Shown here: piece by piece, positions 45,801 to 54,770 of the stretch
Layout: each line of letters opens with the position of its first letter
Position numbering within the stretch: position 1 is the stretch's first letter
Assembly: GCA_003612395.1 (NCBI GenBank)
Contig: RAYQ01000004.1
Coordinates: forward strand, 186,001-250,000
Direction: 5' to 3'
DNA: 64,000 bases
DNA from: Parablautia intestinalis
GTDB lineage: Bacteria; Bacillota; Clostridia; Lachnospirales; Lachnospiraceae
Notes under the pieces: generated by a model
The model's input: the letters and a program-made list of their open reading frames with translations, nothing else
Database searches by the model: none
Told to the model about the DNA's origin: nothing
Translations under genes and position numbers: made by a program

Positions 45801-46567
45801 TTGTCAGAAATTGCATTATGGCGCAATATTTCCATAATTTGATTATAAATTTTACCACTATGTTCTTCTTTAAGAATTTCCAATTTCCCGTAGGTAAGCG
45901 CCTTGTGCTTCACATCATAGGGATATGCGCAGCTGTCAAAAATACCATTATCCTTAAAGTTTTTGTTCCAATGATCATATATCTCCTTAACGCCGGACAA
46001 ACTAATCCAGGCCGGTTCCACATCAATAACTGCACATTGGCATTCCCTTGTATCATCTATACGGGAAGTGTATAAACACAAAAACTTCGCGGCTCTGTCA
46101 TTTGCATAATATGTAAACAGCTGTCCTCCGTTCCTAAGCATTCTATTATGTTCTTTTTCAAATTCAGCACCCCATGTTTTACATTCAATCATCAAAAAAG
46201 GAATGCCATCAACAGACTTAACCAGAATATCCAGTCTGCCTGAACATCCATGACCTGATGGATAGGTTTTTTCCAGTTCAATACAAGCCGGCGTATATCC
46301 TTTCTCCAGCAGATTATCTACACACTCTAAAATGACAAAATTTTCAGCCTGTGAAAAATTGCTGGTCGTTCTCTTTCCAACTGTAATGGTTGTTTGAGAC
46401 AAATTTTCGGCTGAATCATATATGATCTTCTCACTATTAAAATCGACAAAAATTGTATAATTATTATGAGAAGTATAGTTTTTATAATAGCTCCCATTCT
46501 TCCCATCCTGAGGAACGAACCCGATTTTCTTTATTAAATTTTTAATACTTTCTGCATTTAGGCTCAT
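42821..46567 (-). CDS. Single-polypeptide restriction-methylation-specificity enzyme (type IIG-like)
   Basis: About 1248 residues with three modules. An N-terminal PD-(D/E)xK nuclease (Asp113 in SGRLDILV and Glu128-x-Lys130 in MIECKTWG) resembles type I R-subunit ends but has no helicase after it. A gamma N6-adenine methyltransferase follows with motif I VIDYACGSGHF (about 449-459) and motif IV NPPY (566-569). Two HsdS-like target-recognition domains (about 915-1090 and 1095-1248) each end in coiled helices (PPLDVQQIIVNELRQIEDEEY; SIEEQKKIVEQVSQYEDEIV). So cutting, methylation and recognition lie in one chain, recognising a bipartite site by analogy. AGGAG lies 8 nt before the ATG. The gene stands alone between asnS and a DUF4349 gene, suggesting insertion as a defence cargo. 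Confidence 0.92.
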   Translation of the reverse strand: MSLNAESIKNLIKKIGFVPQDGKNGSYYKNYTSHNNYTIFVDFNSEKIIYDSAENLSQTTITVGKRTTSNFSQAENFVILECVDNLLEKGYTPACIELEKTYPSGHGCSGRLDILVKSVDGIPFLMIECKTWGAEFEKEHNRMLRNGGQLFTYYANDRAAKFLCLYTSRIDDTRECQCAVIDVEPAWISLSGVKEIYDHWNKNFKDNGIFDSCAYPYDVKHKALTYGKLEILKEEHSGKIYNQIMEILRHNAISDKPNAFNKLLNLFVCKIIDETDKNPEDELDFQWLESDTDESLQLRLNDLYKKGMWRFLEITVIDYEQQEVSAKLANIDDDLTRQWIMKMYIDTRLKKSPNFAFAEVQDDRTFELNAKIVKEIVELLQVYRFRYEQKHEFLGNFFELLLNTSMKQEAGQFFTPVPITRFIISSLPLAELVQERVTGRYEEPMPTVIDYACGSGHFLTEYMSRMQEIIDNKIDLTNTSPRIKGLFQSWQGYTKFIWAKDSVYGIDLDNRLVKTAKVSAFFNGDGEANIIWANGLDSFTKSKAFRGKLVGAKEQDNGKFDLLISNPPYSVDAFKSTIKYGEESFELYSGLTDNSSEIECLFVERMKQLLKIGGWAAVILPSSILTNSGIHAKARTILLKYFKIMAIVEAGSNTFMKTNTNTVILFLKRRSNDDYLNISHAIDRFFSNYEDVVVSGIESAFSIFVSNVYNELTFEDYISLLKGKPTREARSHELYKDYMKSFGDGFCTKAIENEKNKMLYFLLTYKQTIVLVKTGKGKEEKKFLGYEFSERRGHEGLHHLSGGTKLYDESDSLNPKKVSSYIYRAFLGETAEIDESLADNLSYARMSHFIEYGTSRFEKNINLGKPTSYLEQMRNKFVKFPMQRLNEISTMIRRGRSADYGDSGIQIIKSGQARGYYNFDFSKRYFVSKDFVSDERNLQHGDILINSTGVGTAGRITLFDLDGNYVVDSHITIVRPDMKRVLPKYVLYLLADIGFDKLEAMANGQSGQIELAIDTIQNIKIPLPPLDVQQIIVNELRQIEDEEYRINAKIEKTQESIKALAQKCYQEAGSLSKLKNVVHYSTERIDVNNLDKNTYVGVENLLPNVAGKRQSDYVPFSGTVTAYHSNDILLSNIRPYLKKAWLADNDGGSSGDVLVLCIDTASVLPKYVFLHVSSDRFFEYEMQNIGSNVKMPRADKKRVLDYQIPLLSIEEQKKIVEQVSQYEDEIVKLKSNLKTMGEEKEIILKKYL

Positions 46568-46806
46568 TTGTATCGCTCCTTTAAAAATAACTATCCAAGA
46601 TAAGTATATCATATTTGTCCGGACTTCGCTAATTTTTTATATCTTCAAGACTTAAGACTCAATCTTTGCGTATCAGCTGCAAATTATCAGCACCCCGTCC
46701 TTATTCCTATATCTCCCACTGCTTCCCGGTACAAAAATATCATACCATCCTTTATGTCCCATAAAACGGACTAGTAATACGTATCAAACTATTTAATATA
46801 ATAAAG

Positions 46807-46848
46807 GGGCGTAAAGCCTGAATAAATGTCACTTCAGACTTTACACCC
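46807..46848 (-). terminator. Terminator after asnS
   Basis: 16 bp imperfect stem (GGGTGTAAAGTCTGAA against TTCAGGCTTTACGCCC on the minus strand, two mismatches) with a ten-base loop, followed by CTTTATTATATT. The plus strand also has TTTTTCATT after the stem, so it may work both ways. Confidence 0.78.
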
Positions 46849-46856
46849 TTTTTCAT

Positions 46857-46894
46857 TCAATAAACCGGCCCGCGCAGCGTAACAGCGTTTGATC
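46857..46894 (+). repeat. Dispersed hairpin repeat, copy 5
   Basis: TCAATAAACCGGCCCGCGCAGCGTAACAGCGTTTG-type sequence: the ATAA start, CCCGC, AGCGT, and ACAGCGTTTG agree with copies 2 and 3; the left arm has diverged. Confidence 0.6.
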
Positions 46895-46915
46895 CTCAGC
46901 CTATTATTTTATTTC

Positions 46916-48307
46916 TTACAGCTCGCAGTTGTTTACGGTCCTCGGGAAAGGAATCACGTCCCTGATGTTGCTCATTCCGGTCAGATACATTACGCACCTC
47001 TCAAAGCCAAGACCGAATCCGGCATGTCTGGTGCTTCCGTACTTACGCAGATCAAGATAAAAATCATAATCCTCTCTGTTAAGGCCCAGCTCATCCATGC
47101 GTTTTACCAGCTTATCATAATCATCTTCCCTCTGGCTTCCGCCGATAATCTCGCCGATCCCCGGCACCAAGCAGTCCACGGCCGCAACCGTTTTTCCATC
47201 TTCATTCAGCTTCATATAAAATGCTTTGATTTCCTTAGGATAGTCTGTCACGAACACGGGACGTTTAAACACCTGCTCTGTCAGATAGCGCTCATGCTCT
47301 GTCTGCAAATCGCATCCCCAGGATACCTTATATTCAAAGTTGTCATTGTTTTTATTTAAAATATCCACAGCCTCCGTATAGGTCACATGGGCAAAATCGG
47401 AATTTACCACATTGTTAAGCCGCTCTAAAAGTCCTTTGTCAATAAAGGAATTAAAAAAGTTCATCTCCTCCGGCGCATGGGTAAGCACGTAGCGGATAAT
47501 ATACTTCAGCATGGACTCTGCCAGCATCATATCGTCTTTTAAATCCGCAAATGCAATTTCCGGCTCAATCATCCAAAATTCGGCCGCATGGCGGGTGGTA
47601 TTGGAATTTTCCGCCCGAAAGGTAGGGCCAAAGGTATAGATGTTCCTGAATGCCTGGGCATAGGTTTCCCCGTTCAGCTGTCCGCTGACGGTAAGATTCG
47701 TTGCCTTATTAAAGAAATCCTGGGAAAAGTCTACCTTTCCATCCTGTGTCATTGGAATATTCGCAAGATCCATGGTTGTTACCTGGAACATTTCACCTGC
47801 ACCTTCACAGTCGCTTCCTGTAATCAGCGGCGTGTGCACATATACAAAATCTCTTTCCTGGAAAAACTTGTGAATAGCATAGGCAGTCAGGGAGCGCACA
47901 CGAAAGACAGCCTGGAAAGTGTTTGTTCTCGGGCGCAAATGAGAGATCGTGCGCAAATATTCCATGCTATGACGCTTTTTCTGCAATGGATAATCCGGTG
48001 TGGAAGTCCCCTCCACACTGATCTCCACAGCCTGAATCTCAAAAGGCTGCTTAGCCTTGGGCGTTGGAACCAGGGTTCCCTTCACAATAATTGCCGCCCC
48101 TACGTTCAATCTGGAAATTTCTTCAAAATTCTCCATTTCATCATGATATACCACCTGAAGTGGTTCAAAAAATGTACCATCATTCAGCACAATGAATCCA
48201 AAGGTCTTGGAATCCCGTATGCTCCTTACCCATCCGCCAACACATACCTCTTTATCCAAATATTCTTCCCTGTTTCTGAAAATTTCTCTGACTGTTGTAA
48301 ACTGCAT
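46916..48307 (-). CDS. asnS: Asparaginyl-tRNA synthetase
   Basis: 463-residue class IIb synthetase. The N-terminal OB-fold anticodon domain shows [24 protein letters not shown], and the catalytic domain has [42 protein letters not shown] as motif 2, and the [15 protein letters not shown] motif 3. AAGGAGG precedes the ATG. A good promoter lies at 48392-48420 and a terminator after the gene, so it is probably monocistronic. No T-box fits in its short leader. Confidence 0.97.
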   Translation of the reverse strand: MQFTTVREIFRNREEYLDKEVCVGGWVRSIRDSKTFGFIVLNDGTFFEPLQVVYHDEMENFEEISRLNVGAAIIVKGTLVPTPKAKQPFEIQAVEISVEGTSTPDYPLQKKRHSMEYLRTISHLRPRTNTFQAVFRVRSLTAYAIHKFFQERDFVYVHTPLITGSDCEGAGEMFQVTTMDLANIPMTQDGKVDFSQDFFNKATNLTVSGQLNGETYAQAFRNIYTFGPTFRAENSNTTRHAAEFWMIEPEIAFADLKDDMMLAESMLKYIIRYVLTHAPEEMNFFNSFIDKGLLERLNNVVNSDFAHVTYTEAVDILNKNNDNFEYKVSWGCDLQTEHERYLTEQVFKRPVFVTDYPKEIKAFYMKLNEDGKTVAAVDCLVPGIGEIIGGSQREDDYDKLVKRMDELGLNREDYDFYLDLRKYGSTRHAGFGLGFERCVMYLTGMSNIRDVIPFPRTVNNCEL

Positions 48308-48391
48308 CTTGCAGTCCTCCTTCTATTTCCACTTAATTTAAATTATTTCAAAACGGCAAAATGTAATTTTTCTATCGTTCACCGCTTTTTC

Positions 48392-48420
48392 ATCATAGCA
48401 TTTTTGGAAAAAAAGCGCAA
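48392..48420 (-). promoter_or_regulatory. Promoter of asnS
   Basis: Minus strand -35 TTGCGC, 17 bp spacer, extended -10 TGCTATGAT, about 85 nt upstream of the start. Confidence 0.7.
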
Positions 48421-48426
48421 GATAAT

Positions 48427-51360
48427 CTAATTGTTACGAAACAGCTGCTCTACATGCATAAACATATCTTCGCTCTCTTTTATCTTTTCTCCATTCCCCA
48501 CCACGCAAAGGCATTCATTTTCCATAAAGGCCCGGATATACCTGCCAAGACCCCGCAGCTCATCTATCGTTGTGGCAAGTAGCTCATCCCTTTCTTTCTG
48601 CACTTTTTCCATAGAAAGCCCTGTCAGGTAGCCGCCAAGAGAATATATTCCCTTTGTAGCCGGTGTCATAGGCGTGTCCAGCTCACTGACTGCCCCAATG
48701 ATAAACTGCGTCACAGTCCTCTCATCCAGCTTCACATTCTCAATATATTCTGCTGCCTGCTCATAAACGTCAACGGTCTTTTTCAGGTTAGGATCCCTGT
48801 ATGAGACAAAATATCCATCCCCATTTCTGTAAAAGCCGCACATGCAGCCATAGGCCCCTCCTTTTACCCTGACCTGGTTCCAAAGGTAATCATACCCCAT
48901 CATCACCTTAAGCACTTTTAAAGCGCCTGTATAAGGCAGACCCTTGTCAATAAAATTCCCTGCCCGGCATACATACTGCACCTGTCCGGCCGTCATGAAA
49001 GCCTCATTTTTCCTTACCGGATCCGGCCTGAAACTTTCTCCTGACACTTTACCGGTATACAAATCTGCTTTCAGATTCTTTACGGCTGTTTCAAGTCCGC
49101 CATAGCTTTCTTTTGCTGCAGTATAATCCACCAGCAGGTTCTCAGGCCTGAAAATATACTGCGTCAAATCTTTCAGATTTTGCACCAGAACCGCTTTTCT
49201 TTCCTCAAACTCTTTTAACAGATCCTCTAACAGCCTGTACTGAGGGATACCGCTAATCTGCTCCGATACGGCTGCCGTAAGCGAAAAATAAGAAAGCGCA
49301 CGTATACTTGCAACAGAATGCCCCGCGCCCGTCATCACTGCCTGCATTCTGGATTTTATTTCTGCTAAAATTTCGTACAGACGTTTTGTATCCTCAAAGC
49401 GTGAAGTAAGTATAATCTCCTTCATCAGCTCCATGGCTTTGTCCCGTTTTTCATAGAGGGCTTTGGAGCGGATTTCCAGCGTAACCTTATATTTTTTTAA
49501 ATCATCGGCATTGGTATAGGTGTTTACTACCGTTTTGATACCGCCTGTATGAGTATTCACTTCATTAAAAAGTTCACCATAGCTGAAATGCTCCGTATCA
49601 ACCATCATAAGCACGGCTTTTAGGATTCCCACGTAAGGCAGCAGCCCTGCAGGCACATCCTTTAAATCAAAGACCAGATTCAAATAGCTGATACCATTTG
49701 TAAAAATGTCATGAATAAGAACTGTGGTGCCGTCCACATTCTGTACTTCATTTATATACCCTGCCGCTTCTTTTTTCATGTCTTCCCTGGTAAGCAGAGG
49801 AATTGTCTCTAAAGCTTCCTTTGTGCTTTCTTCCTCCTGATAAGCCCGAAGGGCTGCCGTCTTATCCACAATTTCCTGCTTTTCCTGCGGTGAAAGAGTC
49901 TCTTTGTAAGCCTTAAGCTTATCGTAAAGAGCTTTATCCTTTCTGGAGGTCAGCCCCTGAACAGGCTTAACTTCCATGATCGTCTTATGGGGATTGTCCA
50001 AAATATATTTTTGAATTAATTCTTCAAAATATCCTGTGGCAATAGATGCTTTCAGCTCCCTGTAGGTCTCATTGGCCTCAATGTGCATAAAAGGCGCCTT
50101 CTCATCATAAAGCCAGCTGTCTAACGCTTCTAAACCAAGCATCAGCCCCTTGGGATAAGATCCAAAATCTGCTTCCCTGTACCGGAATTCAAAGTAGTTG
50201 ATAGCTGCAACAAGCGCCTTTTTGTCCAATCCTTCTGACACTGCCTTTTTGAGCACCTCATGAATTGTAGCTACAAATTCCTCCTTCTGACTGCTATTTG
50301 CATTCTTGGCAATCACCGAAAAATAAGGCTGATAAATGCCATTTTCCAATGTACTGTATACATCCCTGCCTATGCCCTTATCAATCAGCGCCTGTTTCAC
50401 CAGCGCGCCGGGAGCGGAACAGAGTACATAGTCCAGAACATCCATTGCTATATAGAGCTTCTTATCAAGGCTGGTGCCCATAGAAACATTGTAAGTCAGA
50501 TAGGTATTCTCAGAAATAGAATCATCCTCCATAACAGAATACTCCTTAACCAGCTCCTTAGGCGCCGCAAAAGGCGTCTGCACGCCCACCAGGGAGTTCA
50601 CTTTAAGCGCATCAAACGCTGAGAGATACTGCTCATCTATAAAAGTAAGATACTCTGCCGCATCCATATTTCCATACAAATAAATATAGCTGTTAGAAGG
50701 ATGATAATATTTTTTGTGGAAAGCTAAAAAGTCCTCATAAGAAAGCTCCGGAATAAAGTCCGGATCTCCGCCGGATTCAAGACCATAGGTAATGTCAGGA
50801 TACAGAGAATTCATGATTTCTCTCTCCACAACATCATCCGGTGAAGAGAATGCACCCTTCATTTCATTATATACAACACCGTTGATGGATAGTTCGTCTT
50901 CTACATCTTCCATCTCATAGTGCCAGCCTTCCTGTCGGAAAATCTTTTCCTCTTGATAGATATTGGGATAAAACACAGCATCCAGATATACATGCACCAG
51001 ATTTTTAAAATCCTTATCATTACAGCTCGCCACCGGATAAACCGTCTTGTCGGGATAAGTCATTGCATTTAAAAAGGTGTTCAAAGACCCTTTCGCCAGT
51101 TCAATGAAGGGATCCTTTACCGGAAAGTTTTTAGAACCACAAAGCACAGAATGTTCCAAAATATGGGCAACACCGGTGCTGTCCTTAGGCGGCGTACGAA
51201 AGCCGATGTAAAACACCTTATTTTCATCATCATTCAGCAGAAGGGTTACGGCAGCTCCTGTCTTTTTGTGTTTTAAAATGTACCCCTCTGAATTTAAATC
51301 GCTGATCTTTCTCTTTTCAATTACCTGATAGGCATCTAATGCTTCAATCTGCTGCTTCAT
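48427..51360 (-). CDS. M16C family zinc metalloprotease (presequence-protease type)
   Basis: 977-residue metalloprotease with four M16 domains in one chain. The inverted zinc motif HILEH lies in GVAHILEHSVLCGSKNF near residue 65, with the distal metal-binding glutamate probably in a later helix (about 140: GVVYNEMKGAFSSPDD). The size and N-terminal sequence match PreP/CYM1-like M16C proteins, which degrade short peptides inside a closed chamber. No signal peptide, so cytosolic. GGGAGGAG precedes the ATG. Its promoter region holds a pair of direct repeats (51379-51408). Confidence 0.93.
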   Translation of the reverse strand: MKQQIEALDAYQVIEKRKISDLNSEGYILKHKKTGAAVTLLLNDDENKVFYIGFRTPPKDSTGVAHILEHSVLCGSKNFPVKDPFIELAKGSLNTFLNAMTYPDKTVYPVASCNDKDFKNLVHVYLDAVFYPNIYQEEKIFRQEGWHYEMEDVEDELSINGVVYNEMKGAFSSPDDVVEREIMNSLYPDITYGLESGGDPDFIPELSYEDFLAFHKKYYHPSNSYIYLYGNMDAAEYLTFIDEQYLSAFDALKVNSLVGVQTPFAAPKELVKEYSVMEDDSISENTYLTYNVSMGTSLDKKLYIAMDVLDYVLCSAPGALVKQALIDKGIGRDVYSTLENGIYQPYFSVIAKNANSSQKEEFVATIHEVLKKAVSEGLDKKALVAAINYFEFRYREADFGSYPKGLMLGLEALDSWLYDEKAPFMHIEANETYRELKASIATGYFEELIQKYILDNPHKTIMEVKPVQGLTSRKDKALYDKLKAYKETLSPQEKQEIVDKTAALRAYQEEESTKEALETIPLLTREDMKKEAAGYINEVQNVDGTTVLIHDIFTNGISYLNLVFDLKDVPAGLLPYVGILKAVLMMVDTEHFSYGELFNEVNTHTGGIKTVVNTYTNADDLKKYKVTLEIRSKALYEKRDKAMELMKEIILTSRFEDTKRLYEILAEIKSRMQAVMTGAGHSVASIRALSYFSLTAAVSEQISGIPQYRLLEDLLKEFEERKAVLVQNLKDLTQYIFRPENLLVDYTAAKESYGGLETAVKNLKADLYTGKVSGESFRPDPVRKNEAFMTAGQVQYVCRAGNFIDKGLPYTGALKVLKVMMGYDYLWNQVRVKGGAYGCMCGFYRNGDGYFVSYRDPNLKKTVDVYEQAAEYIENVKLDERTVTQFIIGAVSELDTPMTPATKGIYSLGGYLTGLSMEKVQKERDELLATTIDELRGLGRYIRAFMENECLCVVGNGEKIKESEDMFMHVEQLFRNN

Positions 51361-51517
51361 AGCGCTCCTCCCGAATTAGTTTACTGACTAAATTTGTTTG
51401 CTGACTAATATAGTATAACCTGTTTTTCCCATGACACTCCTGATTTGAATGTTTATAGTCAAAAGCCTCTGTTCATGCGCCGCTTTAGTGGCAAACTTCC
51501 ACTGCACGGACCTGCGC

Positions 51518-51550
51518 ATCAAACGCTGTCACGCTGCGCGATCCAGCTTA
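51518..51550 (-). repeat. Dispersed hairpin repeat, copy 6
   Basis: Minus strand TAAGCTGGATCGCGCAGCGTG then ACAGCGTTTGAT; it agrees with copies 2, 3 and 5 over the centre and right arm. Confidence 0.65.
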
Positions 51551-51552
51551 TG

Positions 51553-51591
51553 GAATTAAAAGAGCGGGCGGAAATAAGTTTCCAGCCCGCC
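51553..51591 (-). terminator. Terminator after the AraC-type gene
   Basis: Minus strand GCGGGC-T-GGAAA stem against TTTCC-GCCCGC with a four-base loop and one bulge, followed by TCTTTTAATT. It lies about 175 nt after the stop, the nearest good terminator for the GH25-AraC pair. Confidence 0.65.
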
Positions 51592-51765
51592 CAGTGTAAA
51601 AGGGGAATTTTACCAAATTTAGGCAAATCAGGAATTTCCTGACTGCAAAATTTATTATAACATGTTTATTATCCCTGTGCAAGTAAAAAATGAAATAACT
51701 TTAACCAACTTTAAACAGCAATTCAGCCCGGATTACTTTTTGCAGGCTCTGTAACCTGCTTAACA

Positions 51766-52620
51766 TTATTTTCCATACTTATCTGACGGCAGCTGCCCAA
51801 GCAGCTTCTTGTATGCCCTGCTGAAGGTAGAATAATCTTTAAAACCGCATTCCATGCTGGCAAGTGTGGCAGGCATCCCTGTAAGAATCATTCCCTTAGC
51901 TGCCAAAATACGTTTTTCCAGGATATACTGGTGCATGGAATATCCTGTTTCCTCCTTAAACTTCCGCATCATATGGTATTTACTTAAATAAAATTTTGCC
52001 GACAATGTCTCTATTGTCAAATCCTTTGACAGATTCTCATTGATGTAATGAATCATTTCCACGATTTTCTTATCATATCTGGCCATCTTATGGAAAATTT
52101 CAGGGCTGCTGATGCAGCTCCTGTTTAATTCAATCAAAAATTTAAGGAAAGAAACCCTGCTGTACATGTCTTTCGCGTAAGCATTATCATAATTAAGCTT
52201 TTCAATCTGCTTCACTGCTTCAAACAGATTTCCGCTTATGGCCGGTGATAAATGAATCACATGCCCCTGCTCTTTTGAAGCCATCTGAAAGCATAAATCC
52301 AGTCTGTCTTTCCCTTCAGAATGCTCCTCTAAATATTCGCTGGAAATATAAAACACATATCTTTCATAGGGGCTGTCATAGTCAATAAACGGTTTATGTA
52401 TTTCTCCCTTGTTCACCAGCAGGATATCATGGGGCTCTAATCTGTAGGCCCTGCCCTCAATATGGTATTCCACATTCCCTGAAATAAACCAAATGAGCTT
52501 ATGAAAATCATGATAATGATAAACGTATTCCCTGCTGCTGATATCTTTTAAGTAAAACAGCCTGAACTTTTCCAGCAGATACCCGCTTTTTACTGATTCC
52601 TGCATTTCATTCATTTTCAA
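51766..52620 (-). CDS. AraC family transcriptional regulator
   Basis: About 284 residues: an N-terminal cupin sensor domain (YHYHDFHKLIWFISG, LEPHDILLVNKGEIHKPF) and a C-terminal pair of helix-turn-helix motifs (LTIETLSAKFYLSKYHMMRKF; LASMECGFKDYSTFSRAYKK). It probably senses a small ligand such as a sugar and activates a target promoter. The first codon appears to be TTG, 8 nt after AAGGA inside the lysozyme gene's end; an ATG two codons later is the alternative. It overlaps the lysozyme gene by 14 bp, so the two are translationally coupled, an unusual pairing. Confidence 0.88.
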   Translation of the reverse strand: MKMNEMQESVKSGYLLEKFRLFYLKDISSREYVYHYHDFHKLIWFISGNVEYHIEGRAYRLEPHDILLVNKGEIHKPFIDYDSPYERYVFYISSEYLEEHSEGKDRLDLCFQMASKEQGHVIHLSPAISGNLFEAVKQIEKLNYDNAYAKDMYSRVSFLKFLIELNRSCISSPEIFHKMARYDKKIVEMIHYINENLSKDLTIETLSAKFYLSKYHMMRKFKEETGYSMHQYILEKRILAAKGMILTGMPATLASMECGFKDYSTFSRAYKKLLGQLPSDKYGK

Positions 52621-53701
52621 GTATATAATCCTTCATACAGATATTCAAATCCACGTCCCCTTTAATTCCCGCAATATCTCCTTTTGCAGAATACTGCCAG
52701 ATATTAAACGCGTAAGGGAAATAAACAGCCTCATCATAATAGGCAAACCACTTCTCATAATCTTCTAACTGTTCCAGATCAAGCATAATCATAAAGGTCT
52801 TTAAATTGCCATAAATCATGGGCGTGTAGCCTGCCTCTTTTATTTTCTCACAAAAGGCAATGGCTGCTTTGGTGTATTCTTCCTTTGTCATCTTTGCAGT
52901 TCTGGCCGATGCGCTTTCTGTCTCTTCCAAATCCAGCACCACAGGATAACTCACCTCGTATGGCTCTATCAGCTCAAGTACAAACTCCGCTTCCTCCTGC
53001 GCCTCTTCCGGCGTCATGGCCTGGGTGTAAAAGTAAATTCCTATATCAATACCGTTTTCCGCGGCGCCTTCTATATTGTCTGTGAAAAATTCATCCTCCA
53101 CCAGCTTTCCTTCCGTGCTTCCCCGGTAACCGGCACGGATAAAAGCATAGGAAACGCCGTCTCCTGCCACTTTGTCCCATTCAATTTCTCCCTGATGCTT
53201 GGACACATCTATCCCTTTTATGGAGCGGATATTGCTTTCCTCATCCAAATATACAATCTCTTTATTTTCCTGCTTTACAAAATTATCGTAAACATACTCG
53301 TGCTTTCTCAGAGTTTCGGATATCGGGAAAAAAGAATACCCGCCATCGGCATATACCACTATATCATCCGGAAAAAAGCTTCTTAAAAGAGAAACCGTGC
53401 TTTCCCCATCACTCACCCTCTGCTTTATTTCTGCCAGGAAGTTATTTCTTTCGTCTTCCCTCTCCCTTATGGCATTTTCCGCCAGATATGCGTTTAAATC
53501 CTCCTGGGTATATATATATTCCAGCTCATGCTCCTCTAATCTGCTCATAACCTCTCTGCCTTCATTTTGCAGGTTATAGTTTTGCAGTACAAGAACTATG
53601 CAGCCTGTAAGAGCAGTCAGCGCAATCAGGCAAAAAATAATATTACTGATTAAACTGCGCTGCTGCTTTCTTTTATTTCTCCTTGCAACCGTTTTATTCA
53701 T
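52607..53701 (-). CDS. Membrane-anchored GH25 lysozyme
   Basis: 364 residues. One membrane segment (about 18-40) is followed by a coiled-coil-like spacer (about 45-100), a linker, then a glycoside hydrolase 25 muramidase domain at about 160-360. Catalytic region motifs are GIDVSKHQGEIEW, YPVVLDLEETES with the acidic residues, and NIWQYSAKG...GDVDLN. It should cleave the glycan backbone of peptidoglycan on the outer face of the membrane. Its stop overlaps the start of an AraC regulator gene. Confidence 0.92.
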   Translation of the reverse strand: MNKTVARRNKRKQQRSLISNIIFCLIALTALTGCIVLVLQNYNLQNEGREVMSRLEEHELEYIYTQEDLNAYLAENAIREREDERNNFLAEIKQRVSDGESTVSLLRSFFPDDIVVYADGGYSFFPISETLRKHEYVYDNFVKQENKEIVYLDEESNIRSIKGIDVSKHQGEIEWDKVAGDGVSYAFIRAGYRGSTEGKLVEDEFFTDNIEGAAENGIDIGIYFYTQAMTPEEAQEEAEFVLELIEPYEVSYPVVLDLEETESASARTAKMTKEEYTKAAIAFCEKIKEAGYTPMIYGNLKTFMIMLDLEQLEDYEKWFAYYDEAVYFPYAFNIWQYSAKGDIAGIKGDVDLNICMKDYILENE

Positions 53702-53843
53702 CTTCTCTTCTGAACCTTTCTCATTTATCGTAAAAGCTTAACCTATAGCTAACCTGTTACAATTTATCATCTATCTGTCTTACCAGATAAGTATATTATG
53801 AATTCCCATCTTTTTCAATTGTTTATCCTTTCCAAATTTCATT

Positions 53844-54713
53844 TTACAATTTCTCCCCAAAATAGCTTTTATACCCTTCCCCGTATATCTCTGTGGCATT
53901 GGTAATAATCATGAAGGCGCTTTGATCCTCCTGTCTTACCACTTCTTCCACCTTATGCGCAATCTGTTTCCTTACCACACAGAAAATCACCTGTTTTTCC
54001 TCCTTTTTGTATGCGCCGGTGCCTGTAAGCTGGGTAACGCCTATGTTTACCTCTTTCAGAATTCTCTCCGTAATGGCCTCAGAAGAGTTACTGATAATAT
54101 AAATCAGCTTTGCCTCATCCCTGCCGTACAAAATCATATCAAGTACCTGCGATGTCACCACTGCGGATATGATGCTGTAAAGCACTGCCTCCACATTTCC
54201 AAATACAATTCCGCCAATCCCGATAATAATGGAATCTACTGCCAGGAAAATCGTACCTGTTTTCAGGTGAGGCTTTTTAAGCCTCAGGCATTTTACCAGA
54301 ATATCGGTTCCTCCTGTGGTGGCTCCGGCCCGCAGCACATAACCCACCCCTACGGCCACGAGCACGCCTCCGAATACAGCTCCCAAAAGGGGCTGTGTGG
54401 TAAGTGGCTCCATCATCTTAAAAAGATTGGTAGCCGCTGAAACTGCAAAGGTGGCGAACAGGGTAGATAAGATAAACTTCACTCCAAATTTCCATACGCC
54501 CAAAAGTAAAATCGGTATATTAATCAGCATAAACATTGTTCCGGTTTCGATGGGAAACAGCCGGCTTAAGATAATGGAAAGTCCGGACGCCCCGCCCGGC
54601 GCCAGATTGTTTGGATCGATAAACAGGCTGATTCCCGCACCAAAAATAAAAGCTGCTGCCGTAATTGTCAGATATTTTTTTAAATACTTTGTTATTTCCA
54701 TTTTTATAACCAT
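53844..54713 (-). CDS. YitT family membrane protein
   Basis: About 289 residues: five or six membrane segments in the first 200 residues with GASGLSIIL and GGVLVAVGVGYVLRAGATTGGTDIL, the DUF161 repeat pattern, and a soluble C-terminal DUF2179 domain (RDEAKLIYIISNSSEAITERIL; GTGAYKKEEKQVIFCVV). Role unknown; possible transporter. The start is taken as the ATG at 54713, next to AAGGAG; a second ATG at 54701 is possible. The longer open frame upstream crosses a terminator and is not coding. Confidence 0.88.
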   Translation of the reverse strand: MVIKMEITKYLKKYLTITAAAFIFGAGISLFIDPNNLAPGGASGLSIILSRLFPIETGTMFMLINIPILLLGVWKFGVKFILSTLFATFAVSAATNLFKMMEPLTTQPLLGAVFGGVLVAVGVGYVLRAGATTGGTDILVKCLRLKKPHLKTGTIFLAVDSIIIGIGGIVFGNVEAVLYSIISAVVTSQVLDMILYGRDEAKLIYIISNSSEAITERILKEVNIGVTQLTGTGAYKKEEKQVIFCVVRKQIAHKVEEVVRQEDQSAFMIITNATEIYGEGYKSYFGEKL

Positions 54714-54770
54714 ACTCCTTCCCCGGCCTGCGAATTCCCGGCAACGAAAAGCATAAGCTTTTGTTAATCT

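Larger units (their letters stand above)
46568..46915. other. Intergenic region between asnS and the restriction gene
   Basis: 348 bp without a gene. It holds the asnS terminator (46807-46848), a dispersed hairpin repeat (46857-46894), and a -10-like TATACT near 46597-46602 for the restriction gene. The rest is AT-rich with nothing recognisable. Confidence 0.6.
51361..51765. other. Intergenic region between the AraC and protease genes
   Basis: 405 bp without a gene. It contains direct repeats GTTTACTGACTAA and GTTTGCTGACTAA (51379-51391 and 51396-51408, 17 bp apart) next to a TATACT -10-like box, a dispersed repeat (51518-51550), the AraC gene terminator, a palindrome TCAGGAATTTCCTGA (51629-51643) and a GCAGG/CCTGC hairpin near 51742-51760. 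Confidence 0.55.
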
